Origin: a virus
Virus record (IMG/VR): IMGVR_UViG_3300028840_005080
Coordinates: 23,413-87,412 of that record
Strand: one strand, 5' to 3'
DNA length: 64,000 bases
The notes under the pieces were generated by a model. It did not search any database. It was not told the origin of the DNA and worked only from the letters and a program-made list of their open reading frames with translations. This document shows positions 35,374-43,872 of the stretch, piece by piece. The stretch's first letter is position 1; each line of letters begins with the position of its first letter. Position numbers and translations under genes: made by a program.

Positions 35374-36417
35374 TTAACTAAGTTTCGCGTAAAGTTCTCC
35401 GTCCCCATTCACTGTTACAGCCGCATTAAGCGTATCTTCAACCGGGAAGTTTCGAGAAACAGTCCAAATTGCAAGGCCGGCATAATACGGGGTTTCATCA
35501 GCATCCGGATAATGTTTGTACCATCTCTTTTTGTTTTTCAACAGAGACAATACGTCATTTACAGCGTTAAAATAAGCACTTCCGGAACTCGACCAGCTTG
35601 GAGTTCCCAATGCTTTTTTGGATGCCGGATCGCGATATGCTCTTGATTCAATTACGGACACGTCTTCTGTGAAATTGAAATCATATGTATCCGGAACTTC
35701 CTCAAAAATCGCGTCATAATATTGAGCGTAAACGTTTCTACGTGCTGTTCCCGATCCTGCTCCGTGTATCAACGGCAAAACAGATGCAAATTGAATACAT
35801 CCGACATTTTGGGCGTCATTTCCACTTCCGTCATGATGAAGGATGGAAAAAGACGGAATATTAGCATATTCTTTTGTATCGCTATTGATTTCGCCCGCTG
35901 TTACCGCAGCCGCACCGGAAACGCTTCCACCGTAATATGTCATTGTAACATATCCGATGAGAAATTCATTTTCCGGAATAAACGGAGGACCGCCAGCAGC
36001 GCCTCTTGTAGAACTTGTATTCCCCTCTGTTCCCACTGTTTTATTGATAGTTCCGTTTGTATCAACACTAAGCGCTGTAACTTTCACATAAGTAGCCGCT
36101 CCGGTAGGTCTTTCAAGATCGCTAATTGTTGTACCAGTAACTGTTACGGTTGATCCCAAAAGATACCCGGTTCCGGAACTCACATCCACTTCGTTATTCC
36201 CACTACCCGCTGTTATTGTAAATCCGCTTACAACACCATCTAATCTTACTTCGGCTTGTCTGTCTTCATCATCACTAATGAATGTTGCAGATGTTACAAA
36301 TTTTTTCCCAATATCAGCAGCGGGAGAGGACACAGTGCTTAGCACATTCCAAGGATAAAAGTCGGAACCAATTTCGGCTTCGATTTTTACATCTTTCCCT
36401 GTTTTTCTTGTACCCAT
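35374..36417 (-). CDS. Major tail protein
   Basis: A 347-residue protein. It contains an internal Ig-like or lectin-like insertion rich in Thr/Gly/Ser (about 70-150, VTVTGTTISD), and ends RNFPVEDTLNAAVTVNGDGEL, an ending common in phage major tail proteins. GAGG precedes ATG 36417, and the strong hairpin follows. Position between tail completion and chaperones supports a tube subunit. Confidence 0.7.
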   Translation of the reverse strand: MGTRKTGKDVKIEAEIGSDFYPWNVLSTVSSPAADIGKKFVTSATFISDDEDRQAEVRLDGVVSGFTITAGSGNNEVDVSSGTGYLLGSTVTVTGTTISDLERPTGAATYVKVTALSVDTNGTINKTVGTEGNTSSTRGAAGGPPFIPENEFLIGYVTMTYYGGSVSGAAAVTAGEINSDTKEYANIPSFSILHHDGSGNDAQNVGCIQFASVLPLIHGAGSGTARRNVYAQYYDAIFEEVPDTYDFNFTEDVSVIESRAYRDPASKKALGTPSWSSSGSAYFNAVNDVLSLLKNKKRWYKHYPDADETPYYAGLAIWTVSRNFPVEDTLNAAVTVNGDGELYAKLS

Positions 36418-36420
36418 TTT

Positions 36421-37251
36421 TTAACCTCCCACATATACCTCTTCCGTGACCAAAAGCGGAATAATTCGGTATCTAACCGGGAAACGCAAATTGTCGACGG
36501 TTATGGTATCAAATGTGTAATCAATTATATTTTTCCCTCTTTCTTCCGTAGGATTGTCATAACCCAACAGAACACTACAATCATTCGAAGCGCCAGCAGA
36601 TACTGTGACATAGTTTTGCGGACCTTCGTAACTTTCGATTTTGAATTTATTTGTTTCTGAATCGAAAGTTACGGTCGCATCGAGATATCCGTCATCACTA
36701 TGCGTTCCAAGTGCTCTTAGAGATGTTTGAATGTTTGTAGCTATGGCAGATCCGCTTAAAGTGGAACTACCGCAATTTATATTGTTATAACCGCTCGAAG
36801 TCTTTCCGTTGATAATTACGGTTATTGTTGATTGCGAAGGTGTAAGATCGAAAGTCGATCCGGTATTTGAATTGCTTTCGCTATAACCTTTTGTGTTATA
36901 ATTCGTTATCAGATCATTTCCTAATTCTCTTATTGCGTTTTTTATATCATCCGTAAATTCAAGCAATCCTTTGTAAGTTGTTCCGCCATCCGTATATCCG
37001 GTGATTATTTCGGATAGTTGTTTTTGAAACTCCATTCTTGCGTATATGTCTATTTGGTAAACAAATTCCGCAATGTCAGGATAACTTCTTTTTCCGGTTG
37101 CTTCCACTTCGTTCAAAGGTTCAAGGATTACGGTATAAGGTTGTCTCGGATAATTTTCTTTAAACGCTTTTTCGAAATTACTTACATATGCCGCAAGCGT
37201 GGTGTTGTTGTTAAGTTGATTGTATATGGCATTGTAAACGTCTTTAAACAT
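36421..37251 (-). CDS. Tail terminator-like protein with an inserted beta domain
   Basis: A 276-residue protein. The N-terminal part (VYNAIYNQLNNNTTLAAYV, VYQIDIYARME) and C-terminal PVRYRIIPLLVTEEVYVG resemble tail terminator proteins of about 150 residues. Between residues about 130 and 235 lies an insertion (PSQSTITVIINGKTSSG, TVTFDSETNKFKIES, SVLLGYD), a repeat-type beta domain also known in tail fibres and flagellar proteins. The insertion may be exposed on the virion. Confidence 0.55.
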   Translation of the reverse strand: MFKDVYNAIYNQLNNNTTLAAYVSNFEKAFKENYPRQPYTVILEPLNEVEATGKRSYPDIAEFVYQIDIYARMEFQKQLSEIITGYTDGGTTYKGLLEFTDDIKNAIRELGNDLITNYNTKGYSESNSNTGSTFDLTPSQSTITVIINGKTSSGYNNINCGSSTLSGSAIATNIQTSLRALGTHSDDGYLDATVTFDSETNKFKIESYEGPQNYVTVSAGASNDCSVLLGYDNPTEERGKNIIDYTFDTITVDNLRFPVRYRIIPLLVTEEVYVGG

Positions 37252-37423
37252 TGTTTTTCTTATTATAAAAAAGGTTGTAAGTATCTTTATGGCTAAATTT
37301 TATTCCGTTGTTTTCGAAATGTTCTATAATGTTATAAATTTCCATACATCCGTCAACTATGTATTTTTTAAAACCAAACCATGGATATTTATTTTTATAT
37401 GCTCTTTTCGCAATAGGAATCAT
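37244..37423 (-). CDS. Small hypothetical protein (59 residues)
   Basis: ATG 37423 overlaps the upstream TAA (TAATG). The protein (MIPIAKRAYKNKYPWFGFKKY, then IIEHFENNGIKF) is basic and aromatic; no known family. It overlaps the terminator-like gene by eight bases, so it belongs to the tail operon. Confidence 0.55.
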   Translation of the reverse strand: MIPIAKRAYKNKYPWFGFKKYIVDGCMEIYNIIEHFENNGIKFSHKDTYNLFYNKKNNV

Positions 37424-37983
37424 TATACACCCAATCTTTTTTTAATCGTTTCATCGATCATTCTTTCAATATGCTCAACGTCGCTACCACCTGGAATTCG
37501 TGAATATTTGTCACTAACTCCCAAATGAATCCTTGGTTGGATTTTGATATTAAATTCAACAGTTCTTCCGCTTGATTTTAATATCATTTTCGATTCGCCG
37601 CCTGTCTGAGTCAATGTGGCTCGTTCTTTCGCATTTCTTTTATAAAATATTTCAGCCTTGTTTTCACCCACTGTTTTCCATAATTCATTTGCCATTCTTG
37701 TAGTGTTAACTGTCTGAAATTCCCACCCCTTGAATCGCCCGCCTTTAACTTTCTTTGTTGTCGGACCTGTAAGCGGGGAATTTTGCCCTTTCATGTCGGC
37801 ATACCATTTTGGGTTTTCAGGCCATGGTTTCAATTCCGGATCGACTTTACGAGCGTATCCTATCTTTGCCGAATTTAGCAAAATTGTAGCCGCATCATCT
37901 AATATTTTTTGACGATCAAGCTGTGAAATACTTTTGAATGTTTGTCTGACTTCTTTGTCATCTATTTTTAGTTCGATAGCCAT
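37423..37983 (-). CDS. Phage virion morphogenesis / tail completion protein
   Basis: A 186-residue protein: MAIELKIDDKEVRQTFKSI, then PENPKWYADMKGQ and near the C-terminus IHLGVSDKYSRIPGG followed by an IERMIDETIKK helix. This is the pattern of the Mu gpG / HK97 gp10 group of completion proteins, which join head and tail. Length and position fit. Confidence 0.65.
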   Translation of the reverse strand: MAIELKIDDKEVRQTFKSISQLDRQKILDDAATILLNSAKIGYARKVDPELKPWPENPKWYADMKGQNSPLTGPTTKKVKGGRFKGWEFQTVNTTRMANELWKTVGENKAEIFYKRNAKERATLTQTGGESKMILKSSGRTVEFNIKIQPRIHLGVSDKYSRIPGGSDVEHIERMIDETIKKRLGV

Positions 37984-37984
37984 T

Positions 37985-38059
37985 TTAAATCATTGGGCAT
38001 CCGTATACAAAAAACATCGATATAAAAAGTAGCATAAATCCTAATTTCGTTCTGTTCAT
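37985..38059 (-). CDS. Minute lipoprotein-like peptide (24 residues)
   Basis: ATG 38059 has AAAGGA. The peptide has a basic start (MNRTK), a hydrophobic core and a C-terminal FFVYGC, which looks like a lipobox (V-Y-G-C), leaving only four residues (CPMI) after cleavage. It follows a gene for a membrane-anchored coiled-coil protein. Resembles the lipoprotein part of lysis cassettes; function is inference. Confidence 0.5.
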   Translation of the reverse strand: MNRTKLGFMLLFISMFFVYGCPMI

Positions 38060-38060
38060 A

Positions 38061-38435
38061 TTATTCCTTTCTTGAATGATATTTATCATAATGTTCCTGA
38101 TATCGTTCTTTTAGAGCATCTATACATACACGATTTTCCGTTATTTTACCTTCGATATATGTCCATTTTTCGACATTTCTTTTTTCGAAATTCTCATGCA
38201 TTCCTCTTATCATATCACGCATATCTATTTTTTGGGCTTTATAACGTTCTTCGAGATCAGCTTTTACTTCCTGATAACGCGCATCCATATCGTCTTTAAC
38301 TTCTTTATAGCGTCTGTTCATATCTTCTTTGACATGACGTGCCCAAAAAAAGATGGCTGTGAGGATTAATCCTGAAAAAGTTCCGTTTATAATCCCCACA
38401 ATTTTAATTACATCATATGTTGTTATCGGATTCAT
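38061..38435 (-). CDS. Membrane-anchored coiled-coil protein (i-spanin/holin-accessory-like)
   Basis: A 124-residue protein with one N-terminal transmembrane segment (about 11-31, IVGIINGTFSGLILTAIFFW) then a charged helix with near-repeats RYKEVKDDMDARYQEVKADL. The layout is type II membrane plus periplasmic coil, as in Rz-type spanins; the next gene encodes a minute lipoprotein. The hydrophilic part and position suggest a role at the envelope. Confidence 0.5.
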   Translation of the reverse strand: MNPITTYDVIKIVGIINGTFSGLILTAIFFWARHVKEDMNRRYKEVKDDMDARYQEVKADLEERYKAQKIDMRDMIRGMHENFEKRNVEKWTYIEGKITENRVCIDALKERYQEHYDKYHSRKE

Positions 38436-38783
38436 TTATTGTCTGATTTTTTCCATGTTATCATCATGCCCCGCATTAAACCAAGTTTCATACGCTTGAG
38501 TAGTAGTGACGCAACTTGTCAATTGAGCCACTGTGAATCCCGAAAACGAGGTTGCATCGATATCCGCTTGAATAAATTCATTTGCTTCGCCGCTGCTAAA
38601 CGCAAGACTCGACCATTTTTGATCCATTTGTTTTGCATATTCGCGCACTTCGACCATCATATTTGCCAATGTTCGCATATCTGACAAATAAGTTGCTTTT
38701 TGATCATCGATTAATGCTGCTCCTACAAGTCCTGCAAATCCGATTACGAGTACGAGTATCAATCCTACGATTTTTTCTTTCAT
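38436..38783 (-). CDS. Exported or membrane-anchored small protein
   Basis: A 115-residue protein with an N-terminal hydrophobic segment (IVGLILVLVIGFAGLVGAAL) that may be a signal peptide or anchor, and a soluble helical remainder. AAGGGGG precedes ATG 38783. No family recognised. With its neighbour it forms a small envelope-protein cluster in the tail operon. Confidence 0.55.
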   Translation of the reverse strand: MKEKIVGLILVLVIGFAGLVGAALIDDQKATYLSDMRTLANMMVEVREYAKQMDQKWSSLAFSSGEANEFIQADIDATSFSGFTVAQLTSCVTTTQAYETWFNAGHDDNMEKIRQ

Positions 38784-38828
38784 TCCAATCCCCCTTATGT
38801 GTATGAATTTATTATAATTTCAAATCCT

Positions 38829-40334
38829 TTACGATGTTGTCCCCATCAATCTCCATCTGTTTGCAATTGGATCGTGCCAAATTATACACGAATCATTCTC
38901 AGTTAAGGTCAACGTACCAGGCAACGCAAATCTGTTTACGGTTGTTGATGTTAGCTGTTCGTGTAACAGACGTATGTTGTTTGTGCTTATATTTATAAGG
39001 TGTATTTTTTTATTGGCCTGTTTTGCAATTCCGTTAATATCGACATTTGTCGTTGTATCTATTCTGATTATCCTTGCCGATGCCAATCCCGTTGGGTTCC
39101 AATCGTCCTGATCAGCGCTTAAAGCCGCCGGGGATATATACGATGATATGTATTCATCCTGAAAATCAAATGTTCTGTCAAGATCAAGGCGTGATTGATC
39201 TTCAACCCACGTAAACGTTGCATCATCGTTGAACCCGTTAAATGACAATGTGTAATCTATGTTAAATAGCCCTCGGCCGATTATCAGGTTTTTCCCTGAT
39301 ATTATGTTTGATCCGGTGGTCCTAATCTCCAATATGCCTGTTGAATCTGTTTCGAACGTTGAATATACAGAACCGCTATATCGGCTTCTCATTTGCGGCC
39401 CCGCTGTAGATATGAAATCCAATTTATTTAATGGGTTCGAGACACCAAATCCCACATCACCGTCCGTGTCAACAACGATAGAACTGGCAGGGGTTCCAGC
39501 CAGAAATGTCAATACGTTCGCGCCCCCTGTGACATCTCTGACGACGAACGCCTCAGCTGAATTCAAACCGAAATTCCATGTTCTATCTGTATTTGCAAGC
39601 TCCAGGTTAAACGCCGCCCCGTCGTTTTTTTCTGCCCGAAACGCAGTCGTACCAGTTGTGTATATGTGTAGCGTTCTCGTCGGGTCGATATTTATTCCAA
39701 TAGCATTGGAAGGCGCATCAACCCTTAAAACCGTATTTTCAACCCATGCGCTCCCATTCCAAAACAACGTATTTTGTGTCGCCGTGCCATCGGCTATCAA
39801 CACGTTGGCCGTCGCCGCCGTCACGCGTCCGAAGGAGTCAACAGTAATATCCGCGCTCGTGTATGATCCCGGGGTCACACCTGACGTAGCCATACCGATT
39901 GTCATTGACGGAAGCGCCAATGTTCCACCGCCTGTAATCGGTGATGTGACGTTCACCTGAAACGCCTCACAAGCTATTTGACACGCGTCACCGTTCGGAT
40001 CGTATACCGACGTGTACATGTCACCTCCGCCAGCGCCATTTGTTGCTGCTGTTATTTGCCCTTGCGCATTAACGCTGATATTTGCAGATGTATAATCTCC
40101 GGGCGTTACAGTTGTATTTGAAATATCTATTGTTCTATCAGCGGACAAATCGCCTCCGCCTTCAAGCCCGATTCCGGCTATTATTTGACGTGATTCTGAA
40201 ACACCGCTTGATTCCTGAACATAATCAAAAGCATTTGTGTATGGATTGAAAACCGTTTTATATGGCTGTGCATCGCTTTTTTGCGCGATACATACAAACG
40301 CAATCAATATCGATATGTAGAATATCTTTTTCAT
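38829..40334 (-). CDS. Tail-fibre-like adhesin with an N-terminal signal peptide
   Basis: A 501-residue protein. Residues 1-22 (MKKIFYISILIAFVCIAQ and SDA) form a Sec signal. Residues about 55-150 have tail-fibre repeats (VTPGDYTSANISVNAQGQIT and VTPGSYTSADITVDSFGRVT). The rest is beta-rich and ends in a WRLM motif typical of fibre tips. A signal peptide on a phage fibre is odd: it implies export or a bacterial-type surface adhesin. By eye the gene has more GC than its neighbours. Confidence 0.65.
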   Translation of the reverse strand: MKKIFYISILIAFVCIAQKSDAQPYKTVFNPYTNAFDYVQESSGVSESRQIIAGIGLEGGGDLSADRTIDISNTTVTPGDYTSANISVNAQGQITAATNGAGGGDMYTSVYDPNGDACQIACEAFQVNVTSPITGGGTLALPSMTIGMATSGVTPGSYTSADITVDSFGRVTAATANVLIADGTATQNTLFWNGSAWVENTVLRVDAPSNAIGINIDPTRTLHIYTTGTTAFRAEKNDGAAFNLELANTDRTWNFGLNSAEAFVVRDVTGGANVLTFLAGTPASSIVVDTDGDVGFGVSNPLNKLDFISTAGPQMRSRYSGSVYSTFETDSTGILEIRTTGSNIISGKNLIIGRGLFNIDYTLSFNGFNDDATFTWVEDQSRLDLDRTFDFQDEYISSYISPAALSADQDDWNPTGLASARIIRIDTTTNVDINGIAKQANKKIHLINISTNNIRLLHEQLTSTTVNRFALPGTLTLTENDSCIIWHDPIANRWRLMGTTS

Positions 40335-40525
40335 TTTATATATTCCTGCCTACTACCAAGCGAATCTTTTTCTATGTGTACATCGAATTCAATTATGTAT
40401 TCAGTCAATGAACTCGGATCAACACCCGCAAAAAGAACGCTATCATTAGATACATCTCTGAAAATAGCAAAATGGATACAGCAACTCATGCTTGTAATAG
40501 TATAAAAACAGATTCCATCATCCAT
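40331..40525 (-). CDS. Small hypothetical protein (64 residues)
   Basis: Likely start ATG 40525 (overlaps the upstream stop through ATGGATGA). Contains a hydrophobic Cys pair (SMSCCIHFAIF) and FAGVDPSSL. The longer frame from 40591 runs through the upstream gene. No family recognised. Confidence 0.5.
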   Translation of the reverse strand: MDDGICFYTITSMSCCIHFAIFRDVSNDSVLFAGVDPSSLTEYIIEFDVHIEKDSLGSRQEYIK

Positions 40526-40805
40526 CGATAATATATTCAAGAGCATCATAATCATCAGCTTTATGAACAAAGTCATTATTTCCATTTGCAAATATTTTTT
40601 CTATGACATTATTATTACCGTCATAAATAAACTTTACTATTTGCCATAAATAATCAGATAATCTTGTTTTTCTTCCTTCCCTTACATTCCAAGGCTTTGA
40701 AACCAAGACATATTCAACAAGATTATTTGCGTTATATTTGTAAACATATTGCAAATCATCTCTTATTTGAGGATTTTTATCAATATTGTTATGCCATTGA
40801 CTCAT
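40518..40805 (-). CDS. Hypothetical connector-region protein (95 residues)
   Basis: A polar protein with repeated aromatic beta strands (YVYKYNANNLVEYVLVSK and GNNNVIEKIFANGNND). GAGGG precedes ATG 40805. Similar small proteins occur between connector and tail genes; the exact role is unknown. Confidence 0.55.
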   Translation of the reverse strand: MSQWHNNIDKNPQIRDDLQYVYKYNANNLVEYVLVSKPWNVREGRKTRLSDYLWQIVKFIYDGNNNVIEKIFANGNNDFVHKADDYDALEYIIDG

Positions 40806-40807
40806 TA

Positions 40808-41482
40808 TTATGCCCTCACCATTTTTTCTATTTTTACAATTTTGAACCTGCTTGCATACGTTTCAAGAATAAATTTATCATCCGCAGCAAAATCAATACT
40901 ACCTGAATTAATAGTTACATAAAAAGGAAATTTTACCCAATCTGCCCAATCATTTTCAGGATATCTGATATCAATTGTTAGCGTTGGCAATGCCCCTGTT
41001 TTTGTTCCGTTTACTGAAAATTGATTATTTGAATTTGCTGTAAAAAGCCATATTTCAGTTTTTGTAAATTCTTCGTTTAACGAATGAACCGTCATAGTTC
41101 CATTTCCAGTATTCTCACTACCTGCTTCCGGAACATTTGCGGAAGAATCAAACTGCATATTTTCAAGGGCTTTTATGGCATCTTCATATTTGGGTTGCCA
41201 TTCGGATTGATTCAGAGTTTCTTGGACATGACTATCCCTAATCAGATATGAAAAAACCAAATCAATTTCAATCTCTTTCAAAGCTGGGATATGTGTTGCC
41301 GGAATTGCTGTTTTTCCACGGAGTTTGTCATTAATGAAGTTATACGCTTTTGTTCGCGCACTTTCCATCAACGTATCTTTTTCAGCTTGAGACAATCCGG
41401 ATATGAAAAATCCTAATTGCGGATCATCAATCGAGATTCCGTTTAAAAGCGTCAAATCCGAATTTGTTGAGTACGTAGCCAT
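40808..41482 (-). CDS. Head-tail connector / adaptor-like protein
   Basis: A 224-residue protein. The N-terminal helices (TDLTLLNGI, EKDTLMESARTKAYNFINDKL, LKEIEIDLVFSYLIRD) match the gp36/DUF1320 connector group of Mu-like phages. The C-terminal 90 residues are an extra beta domain. AGGAA precedes ATG 41482, and promoter box C lies upstream. It begins the connector-tail operon. Confidence 0.6.
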   Translation of the reverse strand: MATYSTNSDLTLLNGISIDDPQLGFFISGLSQAEKDTLMESARTKAYNFINDKLRGKTAIPATHIPALKEIEIDLVFSYLIRDSHVQETLNQSEWQPKYEDAIKALENMQFDSSANVPEAGSENTGNGTMTVHSLNEEFTKTEIWLFTANSNNQFSVNGTKTGALPTLTIDIRYPENDWADWVKFPFYVTINSGSIDFAADDKFILETYASRFKIVKIEKMVRA

Positions 41483-41535
41483 TATATTTCCTACAATTTT
41501 GTAATTTCTTTAAGGAAATATAACAGTAAAGAGGA

Positions 41536-41556
41536 TTATTAAAAAGTTAAAAATTA
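41536..41556 (-). promoter_or_regulatory. Repeated 21-bp promoter-like box, copy C
   Basis: Exact copy of the box (core TTTTTAACTTTTTAATAA), then 9 bases, CTGTTATATTTCC and a TACAAAATTGTAGGA stem ahead of the connector gene. It follows directly after a terminator. Confidence 0.7.
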
Positions 41557-41572
41557 AAGAATGGATTATATG

Positions 41573-41605
41573 AAAAAAGAGATATGAAAAAATTCATATC
41601 TCTTT
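41573..41605 (-). terminator. Rho-independent terminator
   Basis: Minus-strand AAAGAGATATGAA pairs with TTCATATCTCTTT (13 bp) around a TTTT loop and is followed by TTTTTTC. It ends the thymidylate-synthase transcript, immediately before promoter box C. Confidence 0.8.
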
Positions 41606-41616
41606 ACTATAAAACG

Positions 41617-41763
41617 TCAAGTTTTTTTATTTCTGTTTCTCCACTTATTCATACATGCTGCTATTCTTTGTTCGCGAGTCAGCGACCCTGACTTTGTTTC
41701 TGTCATTCATCTTCGTATATAATTTTGTTGTTTCTCGTTTTTTCTTGGCTTTGGCAAAGGCAT
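41617..41763 (-). pseudogene. Small conserved phage protein with TGA at the family's cysteine
   Basis: ATG 41763 begins MPLPKPRKNEKQQNYIRR, then TGA (41707-41709), then continues MTETKSGSLTREQRIAACMN to TGA 41617. The widespread phage motif is MPxPKPxxNExxxxFIxRCMx...QRxAxC; the TGA falls exactly at the RC(M) cysteine. Nothing else is disrupted. Either a nonsense mutation, a sequencing error, TGA readthrough (possible selenocysteine), or truncation. It sits in the TS cassette with TAATG coupling. Confidence 0.65.
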
Positions 41764-41879
41764 TATTTATCCTCCGTTTCGTATTCTTTTTTATGTTTTT
41801 CTTTTCTCATATACCATTTTATCTTTTCTTTAATTTGCTGATTCTTTTTGGTTGTTTTATGATCATCTTTTTTTGACAT
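41763..41879 (-). CDS. Small basic protein (38 residues)
   Basis: ATG 41879 with GAGGAA upstream, ending TAATG at the next small ORF. Lys-rich sequence (KKDDHKTTKKNQQIKEKIK, YMRKEKHKKEY). No family recognised. Part of the TS cassette. Confidence 0.5.
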   Translation of the reverse strand: MSKKDDHKTTKKNQQIKEKIKWYMRKEKHKKEYETEDK

Positions 41880-41886
41880 AAAAATA

Positions 41887-42594
41887 CTATTCCTCTTTCA
41901 TGCATCTTATTTTTGCAAGTTTTTCAACATACCCATAAAGATGAAGCCCTTTTGATTCTACTATCATTTCTCCGTCATCAACACTTATTTCACTTGCCAT
42001 ATATTCTTTTAACTCTTGGATTGCCGCAAGATTGGCTGGCATACCTCCCCACAAATCCCATGATCTGAAATAGACAAAAAAATGTAATTTGTCATTTTGA
42101 ATCCTTGTGTCAATATGGCGTAAACACGGAGGGTCTTTTAAAATCAAATCTCTTGGTTGTGCTATTTGCAAAATCATTTGATTATTTCTATATCCGTAAT
42201 TTTTGTAAGTATCAATAATATATTTGATTTGGTCCAAAAAACAATCGCTTAAATCAACACTTGTAAGTCTTTCTCCGTATGTGTATGATTCATCTTCTTC
42301 TTTTAGAGACGTCATTAAGTATTCGATATAAGATCTTGAATAATTTTCGCCACCATATACATAATCATACTCAACAGGATTAGGGATTCCAAGATGATCA
42401 GGTATTCCTGGCAATTTTGGTTCTATTCTGGGATATTTTACATGACCGATAAAATAATCATATTCAAGACGTGTCTGGCCTTCATATGAACCTCTGTTTA
42501 TTTTGAATCTTCTTCCATTATTCAAAATATCATAAACAGCTTGAAACCACAGATCTGGCAAATCTCTTGCTTCTATTTTGTGAATTTTGATCAT
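41887..42594 (-). CDS. Thymidylate-synthase-fold pyrimidine methylase/hydroxymethylase
   Basis: A 235-residue protein with the TS signature: catalytic Cys157 in DPPCLRHID (154-162), then HFFVYFRSWDLWGGMPANL (171-189) matching the RSxD...G-x-P-N motif and SKGLHLYGY near the C-terminus. The short length and the R-S-W-D-L form resemble archaeal and phage TS or deoxypyrimidine hydroxymethylases. Substrate (dUMP or dCMP) and one-carbon donor cannot be told. It may feed base modification. Ends with TAG. Confidence 0.75.
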   Translation of the reverse strand: MIKIHKIEARDLPDLWFQAVYDILNNGRRFKINRGSYEGQTRLEYDYFIGHVKYPRIEPKLPGIPDHLGIPNPVEYDYVYGGENYSRSYIEYLMTSLKEEDESYTYGERLTSVDLSDCFLDQIKYIIDTYKNYGYRNNQMILQIAQPRDLILKDPPCLRHIDTRIQNDKLHFFVYFRSWDLWGGMPANLAAIQELKEYMASEISVDDGEMIVESKGLHLYGYVEKLAKIRCMKEE

Positions 42595-43808
42595 TTATAA
42601 ATTTTCCAAACTGCTCTTTTCGATCTGTCTTCGGTAAATTCTATAAATTCAAAATCATAGTTATATTTTCTGAATTTGTCTTCAATTTCCTTCGCTTGAT
42701 CGGATTTTCTATTTTGTATCGCATTACTTTCTACATAACAAATATCCCAATCAAACGATTTTAGTAATTCGAATAATTTTTCTCCGACATGTTTATATAA
42801 CGAAAGCGCAAATACTATATCAATTTTTCTGTCAAATTTTAAATTATCTTTTGTTATGTCGAATTCGAGAAAATTGATATTCATTGCATTATATCTCGCC
42901 AAATCTCTTGCACAATCAATATAATCAAATTCGTTATCATATCCGTGTAACAATCTTGATCCCCTGTTCCAACACTCGGTTAAAACAGAGCCAAGTTGAC
43001 ACCCAAGATCAACTATCGATTTTTCGGAAAGATTTTTGTCAATTTTCATTTGATCAAATCTGTAAAGTGTATCTCTTGATCCGGCTTGCCATTTGCCGTC
43101 TATAAAATACGTTTGATAGTTTTGTTTTCTATTTTTATGTGGAAATTGTGTGAGTTTTTTTATTCTATCTTCCAATAATTCCTTGCTTTGTTTATATTCA
43201 AATGATTCTCTCCATTTTTTTCTAAACCATGAATCAGAATAATTCAGATACATCATATCCCATATTGTTCGACGTACATCTATCAAACACCCGTTAACAA
43301 TATTTTTTTCTTTTATTATGTCTCCGATTGTTCTTTTTGACGGGATTTTAATTCTGACATTTTTCATTATATAATCAAGATTAAAATTTCCGTTTTCTGA
43401 TTTATTAGCATCATCCATAAAATATCCGTATCTTCCTTTACAGTCGCAATATTTGTAACCATATGGGAAGTCAGATACAAAGTTTTCAATATAAAATGAT
43501 TCTCCGATTTTTGGAGAACATCGGTTTTTTTGAAGATATTTCAAGATTTCGTATTCCGATATGATTGATTTTTGACTCTCGAAATCAAAATGTTTTTCAG
43601 AATTATTGAAAGTTCCGGTTTTGATTGATTCTTTGTTTAGCCCTTTTCTCCAATCATGATAAGGCTCTATTTTCCCATTAAAGGAATTAATTATTTTCAT
43701 TCCTAATTCCGGAATCCATAATGCGTGTTTTCCAATTACGATATCATATTTGTTATTTAATATGTCTATTTTATTATTTTTGATTTCTGCTTTTTTAATT
43801 ATTTTCAT
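42591..43808 (-). CDS. SAM-dependent methyltransferase with N-terminal extension
   Basis: A 405-residue protein. The C-terminal half has class I motif I SIVDLGCQLGSVL (about 264-276) and the motif II/IV region IDIVFALSLYKHVG. The N-terminal 200 residues hold a Cys-containing segment (YKYCDCKGRYGYF). ATG 43808 follows AAAGAG. It is the first gene in the cassette after a sigma70-type promoter. Substrate unknown. Confidence 0.65.
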   Translation of the reverse strand: MKIIKKAEIKNNKIDILNNKYDIVIGKHALWIPELGMKIINSFNGKIEPYHDWRKGLNKESIKTGTFNNSEKHFDFESQKSIISEYEILKYLQKNRCSPKIGESFYIENFVSDFPYGYKYCDCKGRYGYFMDDANKSENGNFNLDYIMKNVRIKIPSKRTIGDIIKEKNIVNGCLIDVRRTIWDMMYLNYSDSWFRKKWRESFEYKQSKELLEDRIKKLTQFPHKNRKQNYQTYFIDGKWQAGSRDTLYRFDQMKIDKNLSEKSIVDLGCQLGSVLTECWNRGSRLLHGYDNEFDYIDCARDLARYNAMNINFLEFDITKDNLKFDRKIDIVFALSLYKHVGEKLFELLKSFDWDICYVESNAIQNRKSDQAKEIEDKFRKYNYDFEFIEFTEDRSKRAVWKIYK

Positions 43809-43836
43809 TTTTTCTCTTTCGTATTATTATTTATAA

Positions 43837-43865
43837 AAAATATATTAAAATAAAAAATTTGTCAA
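43837..43865 (-). promoter_or_regulatory. Probable sigma70-type promoter for the methyltransferase-TS cassette
   Basis: Minus-strand TTGACA (43860-43865) with TATTTT at 17-base spacing (43837-43842), or TATATT at 15. It lies just past the terminator at 43873-43911. Confidence 0.55.
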
Positions 43866-43872
43866 TATAGAT

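Noticed and set aside
39259-39960. A 233-codon plus-strand ORF
   Set aside because: Antisense shadow of the fibre-like gene; no promoter or ribosome site.
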